From the NCBI GenBank assembly GCA_029718625.1, contig CM056376.1, positions 28,674,424 to 28,738,423 on the forward strand: DNA of 64,000 nucleotides, written 5' to 3'. The position numbers and the translations under genes are program-made. Source of the DNA: Synaphobranchus kaupii (lineage: Eukaryota > Chordata > Actinopteri > Anguilliformes > Synaphobranchidae). Below the pieces are notes generated by a model that saw only the letters and a program-made list of their open reading frames with translations, had not been told where the DNA came from and ran no database searches. This document shows positions 11,495-22,709 of this stretch, one piece after another (within the stretch, counting starts at the first letter, position 1; every line of letters starts with the position of its first letter).

Positions 11495-12219
11495 TCAGAC
11501 CCGGGCAGCCCGTCGAGGTCTGACCAGCAAATCTGAGCAATAGGCAATTCACGGGGACTGCCGAATAGTTTCCCAACTTGTGCCACACAGTTACAACGAA
11601 ACGGATATTATTTTTTGCAGTAATATAACAACCTATTTGTAGTATTATTTAGCTAGTAGTGAACTGTAATCAGTGAAGAAATGACTTGATTCCAGGCAGC
11701 ACGGGTAATTTCATAGCCTTGCTCTGTTTTGATACTGCCAACTGTTTTGGGCTGAATCCAGTTGGAATGGATTCATCGGTGTTTTTTTAATCATCTGCTG
11801 TTTTAGTTTATGCCTACACTGATCTCAGTGACGGTTTCTGGTTGGCATAGTTCATGAATATTTTACATATGCGCAATGATCATTTAAAACGATACATTTT
11901 CAAGTGGATCTTGGCTATCTTGAGGAACTACAAAAATAAACAAATAAAATCAAATAAATAAAAGCAGAAAGCATTAAACAGAGAAAGGAGAATGGCTATC
12001 CTCCGCTGTGTGTTGTGGAGGGGGGTTTGAGGATTGTAAACATTTCCTTAACTTTCACCGATTGCATACATTTGCTCCCGGAAAATATGGAGAATAATAT
12101 AATATTGAAAAGCTAAAAAAGCTAGTCTAGTAAAAAAAGAGAATTTAAGTGTTTATTTGGCTGAAACAACTCACTTCTGGCACCCAGTGTCCCATGATGT
12201 AAGTTTTCAAAATCTTTGC
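11495..12219. other. Gene-free; CpG-containing first ~100 bp
   Basis: Joined across the composite insertion, 5,100-5,224 and 11,495-11,600 would form a short GC-rich tract upstream of DENR. It is a candidate for the gene's core promoter or non-coding first exon. I see no confident splice donor. The remainder is AT-rich. Confidence 0.3.
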
Positions 12220-12223
12220 TTAA

Positions 12224-12482
12224 AGGGATAGTTTGGAATTTTGGACATAATGTCTCAATTACGACTTACCCATGATGTAGTTGATTGATGGAAACCATTA
12301 TCAGCTAATTCCATGCTTTCCCTTCTTTTGGACATACACACGTTGCTAATGCTAGCGCAACTCTATGGTAACCGGTAGCATCCACTACAGCATGGAATTA
12401 GCTGAAAATGGTTTCCATCAATCAACTACATCATGGGTAAGTCGTAATTGAGACATTATGTCCAAAATTCCGAACTATCCCT
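12224..12482. mobile_element. TTAA-target MITE (AGGGATAGTTYGGAATTTTGG family), short form
   Basis: Terminal inverted repeats start AGGGATAGTTTGG and end with the complementary CCAAAATTCCGAACTATCCCT, flanked on both sides by TTAA. It is non-coding and nearly a full palindrome. The TTAA target suggests mobilisation by a piggyBac- or Kolobok-type transposase. A longer member of the same family is at 40,409-41,052. This copy lies about 250 bp upstream of the DENR start-codon exon. Confidence 0.8.
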
Positions 12483-12733
12483 TTAAGCAAAGTCTTTCAA
12501 TTAAAATTCTATACCGCTAGATGGCAGCATGGTTGCGTTTTAGGAAGAGCCATACATTATGACCATTATGGTTTGGCTTCAAAATTCAGTTCCAGACGAG
12601 TATGTCAATGCAAAGTACTTACCTAAATTGTGGAATAAAGGAAGGGGGTGGGTTGCAAAATTTTAGAAATGACAAATCCGAAATACAAAATGCATAAAAA
12701 CTGATGACCTCTATGTATTCTAGAGTATACACA

Positions 12734-15700
12734 ATGGCTACTACTGAAATTGCAGAACCGGGTTCACCAGACAGCAAAGTGGGCCGTAGAGGTGATGCAG
12801 ACTCCAGGTACCCTTTCAAAGTGCTATACTGTGGAGGTACGTGAAGGAATGGCTGACAACCCTTTTGTCTAAAGGTGGGCGATAAGACCTAAAGTACAGT
12901 CAAGCCGGAAAGTCTGCACACCCCCTTTCACCTTCTCCATGTTTTATTACGTTACAGACAGTTCATTTTTTGTCTCAAAATTCTACACAAAATAGCCAAT
13001 AATTACAAAGTGTAAACAGGTTTTTAGACATTTGTGCTAATTTATTAAAAATCAAAATGTAAAATATATATGACACCCAAAAGTGAGCTGAGGTGCATTT
13101 TGTTTCCACTGATACTGCTTGAGATGTTTCTACAACTTAATTGGAGTCCACCTGTGATAAATTCAATTGATTGGACATGATTGGGGATTGCCAACACCTG
13201 CCTATATAAGGTCCCACAGTTGACAGTGCATGTCAGAGCAAACTCCAAGCCATGGGGTCAAAGGAATTATCTGCAGACCTCAGAAACAGGATTGTGTCAA
13301 GGCATAGATCTGGAGAAGGGTACGGAAAAATCTCTGCAGCTTTACAGGTCCCAACGAGCACAGTGGCCACCATCATTCGTAAATGGAAGAAGTTTGGAAC
13401 CACCAAAAATCTTCCTAGACCTGGCCGCCCGGCCAAACTGAGCAATCGGGGAAGACGGGCCTTGGCCAGGGAGGTGAGCAGGAACCCGAGGGTCACTCTG
13501 ACAGAGCTCCAGCGTATCCTTGTGGAGATGGGAGAACCTTTCAGAAGATCAACCATCCAGGCAGCACTCCACCAATCAGGCCTTTATGGTAGAGTGGCCA
13601 GACGGAAGCCTCTCCTTAGTAAAAGGCACATCACAGCCCGCTTGGAGTTTGCCAAAAGGCACCTAGAGGACTCTCAAACCATGAGAATCAAGATTCTCTG
13701 GTCTGATGAAACCAAAATTTAACTTTTTGGCCAGAATACCAAGCGTCACGTCTGGAGGAAACCAGGCACCACTCATCACCTGGCTAATACCATCCCTACA
13801 GTGAAGCATGGCGGTGGCAGCATCATGATGTGGGGATGTTTTTCAGCAGCGGGAACGGGGCGACTAGTCCTGATAGAGGGAAAGATGAATGCAGCTAAGT
13901 ACACCGAGATCCTTGAAGAAAACCTGCTCCAGAGCGCTCTGGACCTCAGACTGGGGCGAAGGTTTACCTTCCAACATGACAACGACCAGAAGCACACAGC
14001 CAAGAGAACAAAGGAGTGGCTTCGGAGAAAGTCTGTGCATGTCCTTGAGTGGCCCAGCCAGAGCCCAGACCTGAATCCAATTGAACATCTGTGGAAAGAG
14101 CTGAAAATGGCTGTGTACCGACGCTCCCCATCCAACCTGACGGAGCTTGCAAGGATATGCCAAGAGGAATGGGTAAAAATGTCCAGAAACAAGTGTGCCA
14201 AGCTTGTAGCTTCTTTCCCAAGACGCCTTGAAGCTGTAATCGCTGCCAAAGGTGCAGCAACCAAGTATTAGGCTAAGGGTGTGTACAGATATGTAACCCC
14301 TAAATAACCTATTTTTGTCAGTAAAATAAAATTGCATATTTTCTAAAAACCTGTTTTCACTTCGTCATTATTGGCTATTGTGTGTAGATGTTTGAGGCAA
14401 AAAATGAACTCAATCTATTGTAGTATAAGTCTGTAACGTAATAAAACGTGGAGAAGGTGAAAGGGGTGTGCAGACTTTCCGGGTTGACTGTATATGTAAC
14501 CAAATGCAAAGACGGATGATTATGGGTTCATTGACATTTTTGGCCAATTTCCCATTTAAAAAAATGTATTACTGTTTATTGCAGCTCACAGTAGTCCCTG
14601 GAGGCAGATCAAAAAGCATACCAACCACAAAATATCCCGTTGCAACAGTATAAATCTTTTTCAAAATGCTGAGAACTCTCCTGGAGTGAGAGCGACCTTT
14701 CGTCTCTGTTGCTCAGACAACCATGTTTAAAGAGGATGTGGGTGCGACAGGTGTCCCCCCCCCCCCCCACCACTAAAGTTCATATATGTAAACATAAATG
14801 AGCCATTGCTATTTTGTATCAGTGATACTTTTAATGTTTAGGAAGTCCCCAGAGTTATGCAAAAACAAACACATGGAGTGTAAAAGAGGAAGCTTGCACA
14901 CGCTTTCTTTGTCGCATAAAACTGAGCAGTGCCTGCCCTGGAATTTTAGGGGCTGTAAGCAGGATATGATTTGGGGGCCCCCTTCAATCTAACATTATAA
15001 ATAATATATACTTTAGAAGAATTAGAGGCCCCCCTGGTGGTCGCGGGACCCTAAGCAGCTGCTTATTGGGTCGGCCCTCTTCTGCTACTGAGTGTCCTTT
15101 AAGATTGTCCTGCTATGTATTTTCAACCCTTTTCCACGCCTATCAGGGTCCCCAAATCTCATTATCGGTATCGTGAGGTCTATGGTGTTAATGGTGTCTG
15201 TCAGTTTATCTGTGAGTTTTTTATGAATAAGAAGTATGCAGGTGGTTCTTGTGCCTTATGTGATTGAGACCTGAATCTGCCGTACAAAGCAGGCCTATAC
15301 CCAAAATGACCGAGAGATGTGGTAGAAACTTCCTGTACATGTACTAATATATCAGCTGTTAGTATTTCCTAATTGTTCTTATTTCCCTCTCTTACAGTGT
15401 GTTCCTTGCCAACAGAGGTATGTGTGACTCTCAACAGTTGTCTGGTTTTTCTTTTCTTTTTTTACCTTTTTCTCCGACACACTCAGTGCCTTAACAGATA
15501 CCAGACTGTGGGGCTCATCCACGCACTCAAACAGTGCCTTAACAGATACCAGACTGTGGGGCTCGTCCATGCACTCAAACAGTGCCTTAACAGATACCAG
15601 ACTGTGGGGCTCATCCATGCACTCAAACAGTGCCTTAACAGATACCAGACTGTGGGGCTCATCCACGCACTCAAACAGAGCCTTAACAGATACCAGACTG

Positions 15701-18700
15701 TGGGGCTCACCCACACACTCAAACAGAGCCTTAACAGATACCAGACTGTGGGGCTCACCCACACACTCAGTGCCTTAACAGGATGAGCCACCCAGCAGAC
15801 CCTCCTCTGGCCTTTCTGAACATTGTGGCCCTTGTGTTTCCCCCTAAAATGGAGCCTGGGAGCCCCTCCTGCAGAACTGAGCCCCATTGTGTGTACCACC
15901 TGAGGTGCTGTGATGAATTCTGGCTTTAGCAGTCACCCCTCTCTCCAGATTAACTTCAATAGTCCAGGACGTTGTCATATCAGGCAGTTCTTGTACAGAT
16001 TCGATAGACACACCAGATACTCAGATCCTTCCTGTGTTCCTTCCTTCCTCTCTGCTTCTCACCTACAGATTTCCTTGGTAACGGGCATTTCCGGTGTGGC
16101 ATTACAGTGCTGAAAGCCACTCTCTTTAAATAATTTTCAGGAGATGCAGAAAATTAGACTGATCGAGCTTCAGTGGTAGAGAAACAGAGCTTTCTGTGGT
16201 ATGGATACAGAACAGAGTATCTGATGAGTCTCAAAGATCTGCTTAGTCTGTGGTACAGTCATTTAGCACCCAGGGATGGGACAACACTCTTCCATGTTTG
16301 GTAATTGAGTGAAGTTGATCCGTTCAATTCACCCTGTGAAGCACAGATCAATAAACCTGATTTATTTGGGCTGAAATGGGTACCGACTTAAAGGTGTAAA
16401 AAAAAATTTAAAAACCCAGCAGACCCTGTGGCTCTCTAGGACCAGAGTTCCAGGCGCCTTGCTCTGGAGTTTGTGATTGGATGAGGGCGATTGGATCAGT
16501 CCTTCCCATAGGTTCTTCCTTATTGGTGGGAACTTTACTGCTGTGTGCCATCTTGAGCTGGACGTGTCCCCCCCTCTCTCCGTTCTGTAGTACTGCGAGT
16601 ACCTGCCGGAGCCGGCGAAATGCAGACAGTGGCTGGAGAAGAACTTTCCAGATGAGTTTGCCAAGATGACCATAGGTAAACCTGCACGCCCGCACCTTTC
16701 CAAGAGCCTTAGGCAAACCAGGAAGTAATGTGTGGTCTCCGTGGTTACCGGTGTGTTGTTTTCCTTGCTTGATCTGGAGGGAACACTCCGAAACAGGACG
16801 CAGGAGGAGGAGAGGCGCCCCCTGCTGGTGAGGAGGAAGAGAAGAAGAAACAAAAGAGGGGTAAGATCTCACACCCCAAAATAATTTTAGTTCTGCTTCA
16901 AATTCAACCACTCATCCTTTACAATCAAAAAGATTCCAAGTAAATACAAAGCATTCTACTAAGCTAAGCCAATTATATGGTTGATATTTTAACAATCCAA
17001 GTTTTATGCAGCACAGTAGCTCTGCATTTGTGACTTCAAAACTGTTTAACATTCAGACAAACTCAATTTCAGATTTGTTCTGCTTTTAAAAAAATATATA
17101 TATTAATTTTTTTAACATTTTGACACAGGAAAAGGGCGGATGAAGGATGAATATGAATTGAATGACAGCAGTTTTTCTGAGAAATACGCAGGGTTACAGT
17201 TATGGATCTAAACGGTATGTATTTCAGGAACCTGTTCAGTGACCAAAAAGAAGAACACCTCTTGAAATAAAAATTGTAGGGTGATTCACCACAAATAAGC
17301 AGAAACTCAGACGTGTGACTGCTGCCTTCCGGAACGGCTCAGTGAGCTCATTTATCCTAGTGAGCTCATTTATCCTAATTAGCTCCTCTAGCAGAGTCTA
17401 TGATTCTCTTTTTACTCCCTGTGCTTTGAGCGCAGTCACTAATTACCAGAGTGATGGGGCAGTCATGATGGAGATTTCACTGGATATGTGGATAATATAC
17501 ACTGCCTGGCCAAAAAAAAGTCGCACACTCTAATATTTTGTTGGACTGCCTTTAGCTTTGATTACGGCATGCATTCATCGTGGCATTGTTTCGACAACCT
17601 TATGCAACGTCACAACATTTATTTCCGTCCAGAGTTGCATTCATTTTTGGCCGCCATCTTGTATTGACGACGGGAGAGTCAAACCACTCCATAAAGTCTT
17701 CTCCACCACATCCCAAAGACTTTCAATGGGGTTAAGGTCAGGACTCTGGTGGCTAATTCATGTGTGAAAATGATTCCTCATGCTCCCTGAACCACTCTTT
17801 CACAATTTAAGCCCGATGAATCTTGGCATTGTCGTCCTGGAATATGCCCATTGATGGGATAACCTGGTCATTCAGTACATTCAGGTACTTCGCTGACTTC
17901 ATTTTATTGCTGCATAATGTTGCTGAGCCTAGACCTGACCAATTGAAGCAACCCCAGATCATAACACTGCCTCCAGAGGCTTGTACAGTGGGCACCATGC
18001 ATGACGGGTGCAACGGTAACTTTGGCCAGGCAGTGTACATTCTCTTATTTTACAACCAGTCTAATCCAGTGTTACTTTACAGGAGTAATGTTTATTTTTG
18101 TCCTGCAGGGGGCAGGGGTCAGATCAAACAGAAGAAGAAGACTGTACCCCAGAAAGTAACCATCGCCAAAATCCCGCGAGCCAAGAAGAAATATGTGACC
18201 CGTGTATGTGGCCTCAACACCTTTGGTAAGTTCCGTCACCTTTACACTTCCAATGATCTCATGTCCCTATCCCATGATGCCTTGCACCAAACTTGCACCA
18301 AATTTGACTCCATTGGGAGGCAGTGCTAGGCCATCATTAGAAGATGAAAAACAACATCTTTTAAAAACTTTTGTATAACTGTACATCTATAATCCAGTTT
18401 CCATCAGTGTGAAACTCCATTCGTGGATGGGGGGGGGGGGGGGGGGTTCGCCTGTGTTCGCCTGTGTACCTCTCCAGACCACATTAACACATTTACAAGC
18501 CTGCATAAGCAGTCTGCAGCTGCAGCTTTTGACAGATCAAATATATGACAAGTGATAATTCAGCAGTTAAGAGTAGTTGCTGCCAGTGCACACGGGCTGA
18601 CCTGTTAAATCCAGATGTGACACAGGGTTCCCAGTTCCCACGTGTCCTGGAAAACCTGGAACCTTTTCTTGCAGATTTCCAGTCATGGAAAATAATAAAA

Positions 18701-20112
18701 TTGCCGAAATGTCTGGAAAACAATTAGTTGTCCTGGAAAATTGTTTTAGTGTAACGTTATAGGCAGAGGTGAAAAATCCAGGCTCAGAAAGTAAAAGTGG
18801 CAGGACTTTTACTTTCTAACCCCTGGACTTTCCACCTCTGGTTATAAGCCAAAACCACAGGTTCCCCACTCCCCAGTCCACCATCACAATCTTCCCCTCT
18901 ATATTTTACAGGTGTTTCTCACATAAAATGTCCTGGAAAATCACTTGTTGAAAACAGTGGGAACCTTTTAAAGAGTACTTGACAACCAGCCTGAGGACTG
19001 TAATAGTTTTCTGGTCATATCTTAAGAACACAAGCCTCAAGTAGGATATAGATGTGGTTTATTGGGGACAGGTGTTGAACAAGAGGCTAAAAAGCTCACC
19101 TTTGAGTCTTGATCTACAGATCAAAAATGGTTTCTGTTTCAACAAACCTCACTTTATATAATCAAATAATCAATTTACCTTGATGGGATTTTGTGTTTCA
19201 GTACAATGTGTGTATTCCATGCAGTATATTTTGGGCGTAATTTTGATGATGATTGTTGGGAATGTCCCAACGTCTCCTCCCCTCTTCTCCGCAGACATTG
19301 ACCTTAAAGAAGCCCAGAGATTCTTTGCGCAGAAGTTCTCCTGCGGAGCGTCAGTAATGGCCGAGGACGAGATCATCATTCAGGGAGATTTTACAGATGA
19401 CATCATCGACGTCATTCAGGACAAGTGGCCCGAGGTGATCCCCTCTCACTGCCCCTCTCTACACTACATTACATTACACTACATTACACTGCATTTCACT
19501 ACATTACACTGCAGTACACTACATTACACTGCAATACATAACACTACATTACACTGCAATACATAACACTACATTACATTACACTACATCACACTGCAAT
19601 ACACTACATTTCACTACATTACACTACATTACACTGCAATACATAACACTACATTACATTACACTACATCACACTGCAATACACTACATTTCACTACATT
19701 ACACTACATCACACTGCAATACATAACACTACATTACATTTCAGTTCACAAATTGAGAAATACCTGTAATATTCTGTGGGTATTTTTCAGTGGGTTAATG
19801 AATTGAATATTTTCCTGAATTTGCTGAATTGAAATGGAATTGGTCCCATCTCTGTTGATGACAAATTTCTCAGAAAAACATGTGCACACACACACACACA
19901 CAGGGGAATGTGCAGTCCAGTCACTGCAGTGAGACTCTGTAATGAGACTGGAGAGAGACTCTAGTGAGACTGCAGTTAGACTCTAGTGAGACTCTGCAGT
20001 CGCCTTCAGTCTCTGGTGTTCCAGTGGCCCAGCCTTCAGCAGACTGTGTCTCTATCCCTGTCTGTAGGTGGATGACGACAGCATAGAGGACCTGGGAGAA
20101 GTTAAGAAGTGA
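12734..20112 (+). CDS. denr: DENR, density-regulated re-initiation and release factor (7 coding exons)
   Basis: Coding exons are 12,734-12,836, 15,398-15,417, 16,591-16,675, 16,780-16,860, 18,109-18,225, 19,295-19,434 and 20,068-20,112. All have GT-AG introns and compatible phases, giving 591 nt (196 residues plus TGA). Human DENR is 198 residues. DENR pairs with MCTS1 to recycle 40S subunits and to drive re-initiation after short upstream ORFs, in the cytoplasm. Cysteines 33, 36, 43 and 52 form the N-terminal zinc-binding site. A Glu/Lys-rich linker (EEEEKKKQK) follows, then the SUI1 fold from about residue 105, ending [14 protein letters not shown]. The start is the first ATG after an acceptor at about 12,723, and upstream exons are non-coding. 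All exons are intact despite transposon-rich introns. Confidence 0.96.
12897..14490 (+). mobile_element. Tc1-family transposon in DENR intron
   Basis: The ends CAGTCAAGCCGGAAAGTCTG and their near-exact complement are flanked by TA on both sides, the Tc1/mariner target. The length of 1,594 bp is that of a full element. It lies in the intron between 12,836 and 15,398, in the same orientation as DENR. Confidence 0.92.
13252..14271 (+). pseudogene. Tc1 transposase with one nonsense codon
   Basis: The reading frame is full length, about 339 codons. It has the paired-like helix-turn-helix region at residues 1-110 and the GRPAKLS linker. The DDE catalytic domain carries SDET (first Asp), QHDND (second Asp) and NPIEHLW (Glu) with 34 residues between the last two, i.e. 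DD34E. It is interrupted only by a TAA at 13,720-13,722, directly after the first catalytic Asp motif. The frame continues unchanged to 14,271. This copy therefore cannot make transposase, although its TIRs look usable in trans. Confidence 0.9.
15398..15417 (+). CDS. denr: DENR 20-nt coding microexon
   Basis: Acceptor CTTACAG at 15,391-15,397 and donor GTATGTG at 15,418 bracket 20 nt that complete a split Val codon and encode CSLPTE. It supplies Cys36, one of the four zinc-ligand cysteines. Skipping it would shift the frame. The 48-bp minisatellite begins about 65 bp downstream of its donor. Confidence 0.92.
15482..15785. repeat. 48-bp minisatellite (~6 copies) in DENR intron
   Basis: Near-identical 48-bp units beginning CTTAACAGATACCAGACTG recur every 48 bp. 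Because 48 is a multiple of three, both strands show long spurious open frames with a 16-residue periodicity. Confidence 0.93.
17500..18035 (-). mobile_element. Deleted Tc1-type element (CACTGCCTGGCC family)
   Basis: The ends CACTGCCTGGCCAAA and TTTGGCCAGGCAGTG are flanked by TA. On the minus strand a 77-codon remnant contains [16 protein letters not shown] and [11 protein letters not shown]. This is the central transposase region with the second catalytic Asp; the N- and C-terminal thirds are missing. A second copy sits at 60,999-61,538. Host position: DENR intron 16,860-18,109. Confidence 0.85.
18429..18446. repeat. Poly-G run (18 nt)
   Basis: This is a homopurine tract in the DENR intron. 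It could form a G-quadruplex and is a likely length polymorphism or assembly weak point. Confidence 0.85.
19455..19742. repeat. TACAC/TACAT tandem repeat in the last large DENR intron
   Basis: Irregular 10-20 bp units of the form CTACATTACACTGCAATACA begin about 20 bp after the donor at 19,435 and fill nearly 290 bp. Confidence 0.9.
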
Positions 20113-20357
20113 AGAGGGAACCTGCACTTTTACAAATGGACACCACGTGACCCAGAATGACCTGGCCAAAAAAACCAATGCATTCAAAGCAGCCTTTTTT
20201 CTATTTTATTTACTGTATAGAAACTGGAAACCATGGACTCTGCCCCCTCCTCCACCCCCCCAACCAGTTCTGTAGTGTGGCTTTATTCTCAGTTGCCAAA
20301 GGTGTGATATGATTATGAGTTCCTCCAAAAACATTGCACTAAAGCAATCTTTAGAAT

Positions 20358-20363
20358 AATAAA
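20358..20363 (+). promoter_or_regulatory. denr: DENR polyadenylation signal (AATAAA)
   Basis: A canonical AATAAA lies 246 bp after the DENR stop and is followed by a T/G-rich stretch. A second copy of the same 3'-UTR block, with its own AATAAA at 60,522-60,527, occurs in the downstream duplicate, detached from any DENR exon. Confidence 0.75.
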
Positions 20364-20725
20364 TTCAACTGTTTTGGGCTCACTTGCTTGGACTACCTGG
20401 TTTATTAACAAACACAAAAAAAAACTCACCTTCAAGGAGATGATGATTTATACCTTCTCTGAACCAATATAACCTAAACTAAGGGCTGGTGGATTTGTGT
20501 GGTTTTGTGGTTCTGTGTTCAGGTGTCGTACCTGAAGCCCCTTTGAGGAGGTCTTTCAGTCTTATGGATGGATCCCTTGTTAGTGTTCCACATGAGCAGT
20601 GCTGCTGTATAAAACATAGCAGCTGTTTAAGGAGCAACATATGAACTTCCCAGCAGTGAGTGAAATGGACCGAGTTCTCCTTTAAGGCCGATAAGAACAC
20701 ACTGCAGCTTCCTGTTAAAACCTCA

Positions 20726-22672
20726 GGGGCCCTATCTTACACCCGGCGCAAAGCGGCGCTAACCCAAACGCAAGTGTCTTTGCTATCTTACACCCGGCGC
20801 TCGGCTCATTATAACGCCTAGCGCTCACGTCCTTTAACTAGCATGTATTCTTGCGCCCATTACAAGTGAACTGGGCGTGTTGGTCTTAAGATGAGGAGTG
20901 GCCAGGATTCTTTTTGGCGTATTGCTATCTTGAGCCAGCAGAAAGCGCTTTGCGCTAGAACCACCACAAACCTGGTCTAAAGTCATGTTGCAGTTGTTTA
21001 CATGTTATTTTAACGGCGCATATAAGTGCATCTACATAGGCGTGTGCACAACGCGCGTACCCTCCTGTCTGTTACACACAGGGGCGCGCACAAGCATGAC
21101 TAAAATATCTAGATCACAATGTGAAATATTATTATTGTGTAGGCTATATCAAAAATGCATAATAATAAAAGGTTCAATAGGTCCACATACCTTTCCCTCA
21201 GCGAAGGGAAACAATGTCACATTACATTGCTCTCAGCCCACTCCATCAACATCCAGGCGATGTGCTATGGTACGGGACAATGGCTATCCATTAAAAAGGA
21301 GCTGATAACACCTATATCAAGCCTAATGCGCAAATTGTCATTTACACCTAATGCGTGAATTGTCATTCAATGGAAAACTCGCGCACTGCAATAGACGGAC
21401 ATTTGAGTTCTGAAAATGCGCTTCAGACCATTACAATACAGCTCTGTTTATCTAGGAATACAGCCTGTAAGTAAATAGAATGGTTTGTGACTGAAAAAAG
21501 TTCAAAACCTTGTCCAGTGAATATTGCTTTTATTGTATTTCAAATAGCCTAGGCTACAGCGGATTCGCTGTGCATAAGGTTTTTTTCGATAGCCTATGGT
21601 TAAAAAACGGAGATAAATGTCATCATGTTAACTGAATTGTAACTTTAGCTATTCTTCGTCCTTCATATTTTTTTAATTACAGTGACAAGGTTTCCATACC
21701 CTCAGCTTATTAAAACCCCGCTGATTTCACCTGTTATTCCATAACTGAACAAAATATTTTAAAGAGAACTAAGCGGCTAATTAGAAACGAAATTTGCAGC
21801 ACGTTACAAAATTACAATTAATTTACAATTAATTTTAATGCCATTATCTACATGTGCGCTTTACATGAGCAGGTCTGTTTCCCCTGCTGTAAATCACACT
21901 TTTCACGGTCTTCCTGGGAAAGTGAATCGTTTTAAAGCATTATGCTACCAGTAAAATAGGTTGGCCACATTTCCATAAGCAGGACATTATAAAACAAGGG
22001 AAAATATGCTGAACCTATGGGTTGCCAACCTGACAGATTTATTGTATTTAGTGTCATCATTAAGGCAAAATAACATTATTTATGTTATTAATCAAAATTA
22101 GGATGCAGGTAGCCTAATGAACTTCGGATGAACCTTGAACATGAGTTCATTGCATAATCAAACGAAATTCGTTAAACAAGCAAGCTAATTTGGCGTTTTC
22201 TAAGGTGACACGGAAGCCATTGGTCGCTTATTCTCAGCTGTTGCAGGTGCTTTTAACGAAATTTAACCGCATATATTTTGTAAACAGCACTGTCAGGAAT
22301 TACCGGGAACTCATAATGGTTAGCCCGAATAATATTGATCATAGGCTACTATTGATCCATATAGCCTATTCCTTGATCGGACTAAACACGCACAAGCATG
22401 TCTGTTTCACCATCATAAGCAATGCGCCAAGGTGGAAAAGCAGGCTTTTAAAGGGAATGGGATATGACATTTTGATTGGTTTATTGCATGTCATGCCCAA
22501 GACACATGCTATAATTAATGAAGAGACTAGGTTCAGCCCAGTTGCACCTTGCGCCATACTTAGCGCCCCAAAAACACGCCGTTAAAATAGCAAAAGTGGA
22601 CTTTGACACGCCCTAAATGGACTTAGCGCCATGCGCTTAGACCAAGCGCCAAGATCGCCAGGATAGGGCCCC
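20726..22672. mobile_element. Non-autonomous TIR element (GGGGCCCTATC ends)
   Basis: The left end is GGGGCCCTATCTTACACC and the right end is GGATAGGGCCCC. Subterminal GGCGC/GCGCC words are repeated in inverted order inside both ends. Copy 2 of the duplication lacks the whole 1.95 kb. Comparing the two gives either a CAG 3-bp duplication or a 1-bp one, because the GGGG/CCCC ends make the exact boundary ambiguous. There is no recognisable transposase. It is a DNA transposon of unassigned superfamily. Confidence 0.8.
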
Positions 22673-22709
22673 AGATCTGTATTTAAAGGAAGTTCATAAA
22701 CACATTATA

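Noticed and set aside
15373..15899. Overlapping long frames on both strands with a 16-residue repeat
   Set aside because: They arise from the 48-bp minisatellite, a multiple of three, inside a DENR intron.
19180..19566. 128-codon frame spanning a DENR exon
   Set aside because: Its middle is the genuine exon 19,295-19,434. The ends are intron and the TACAC repeat read through.
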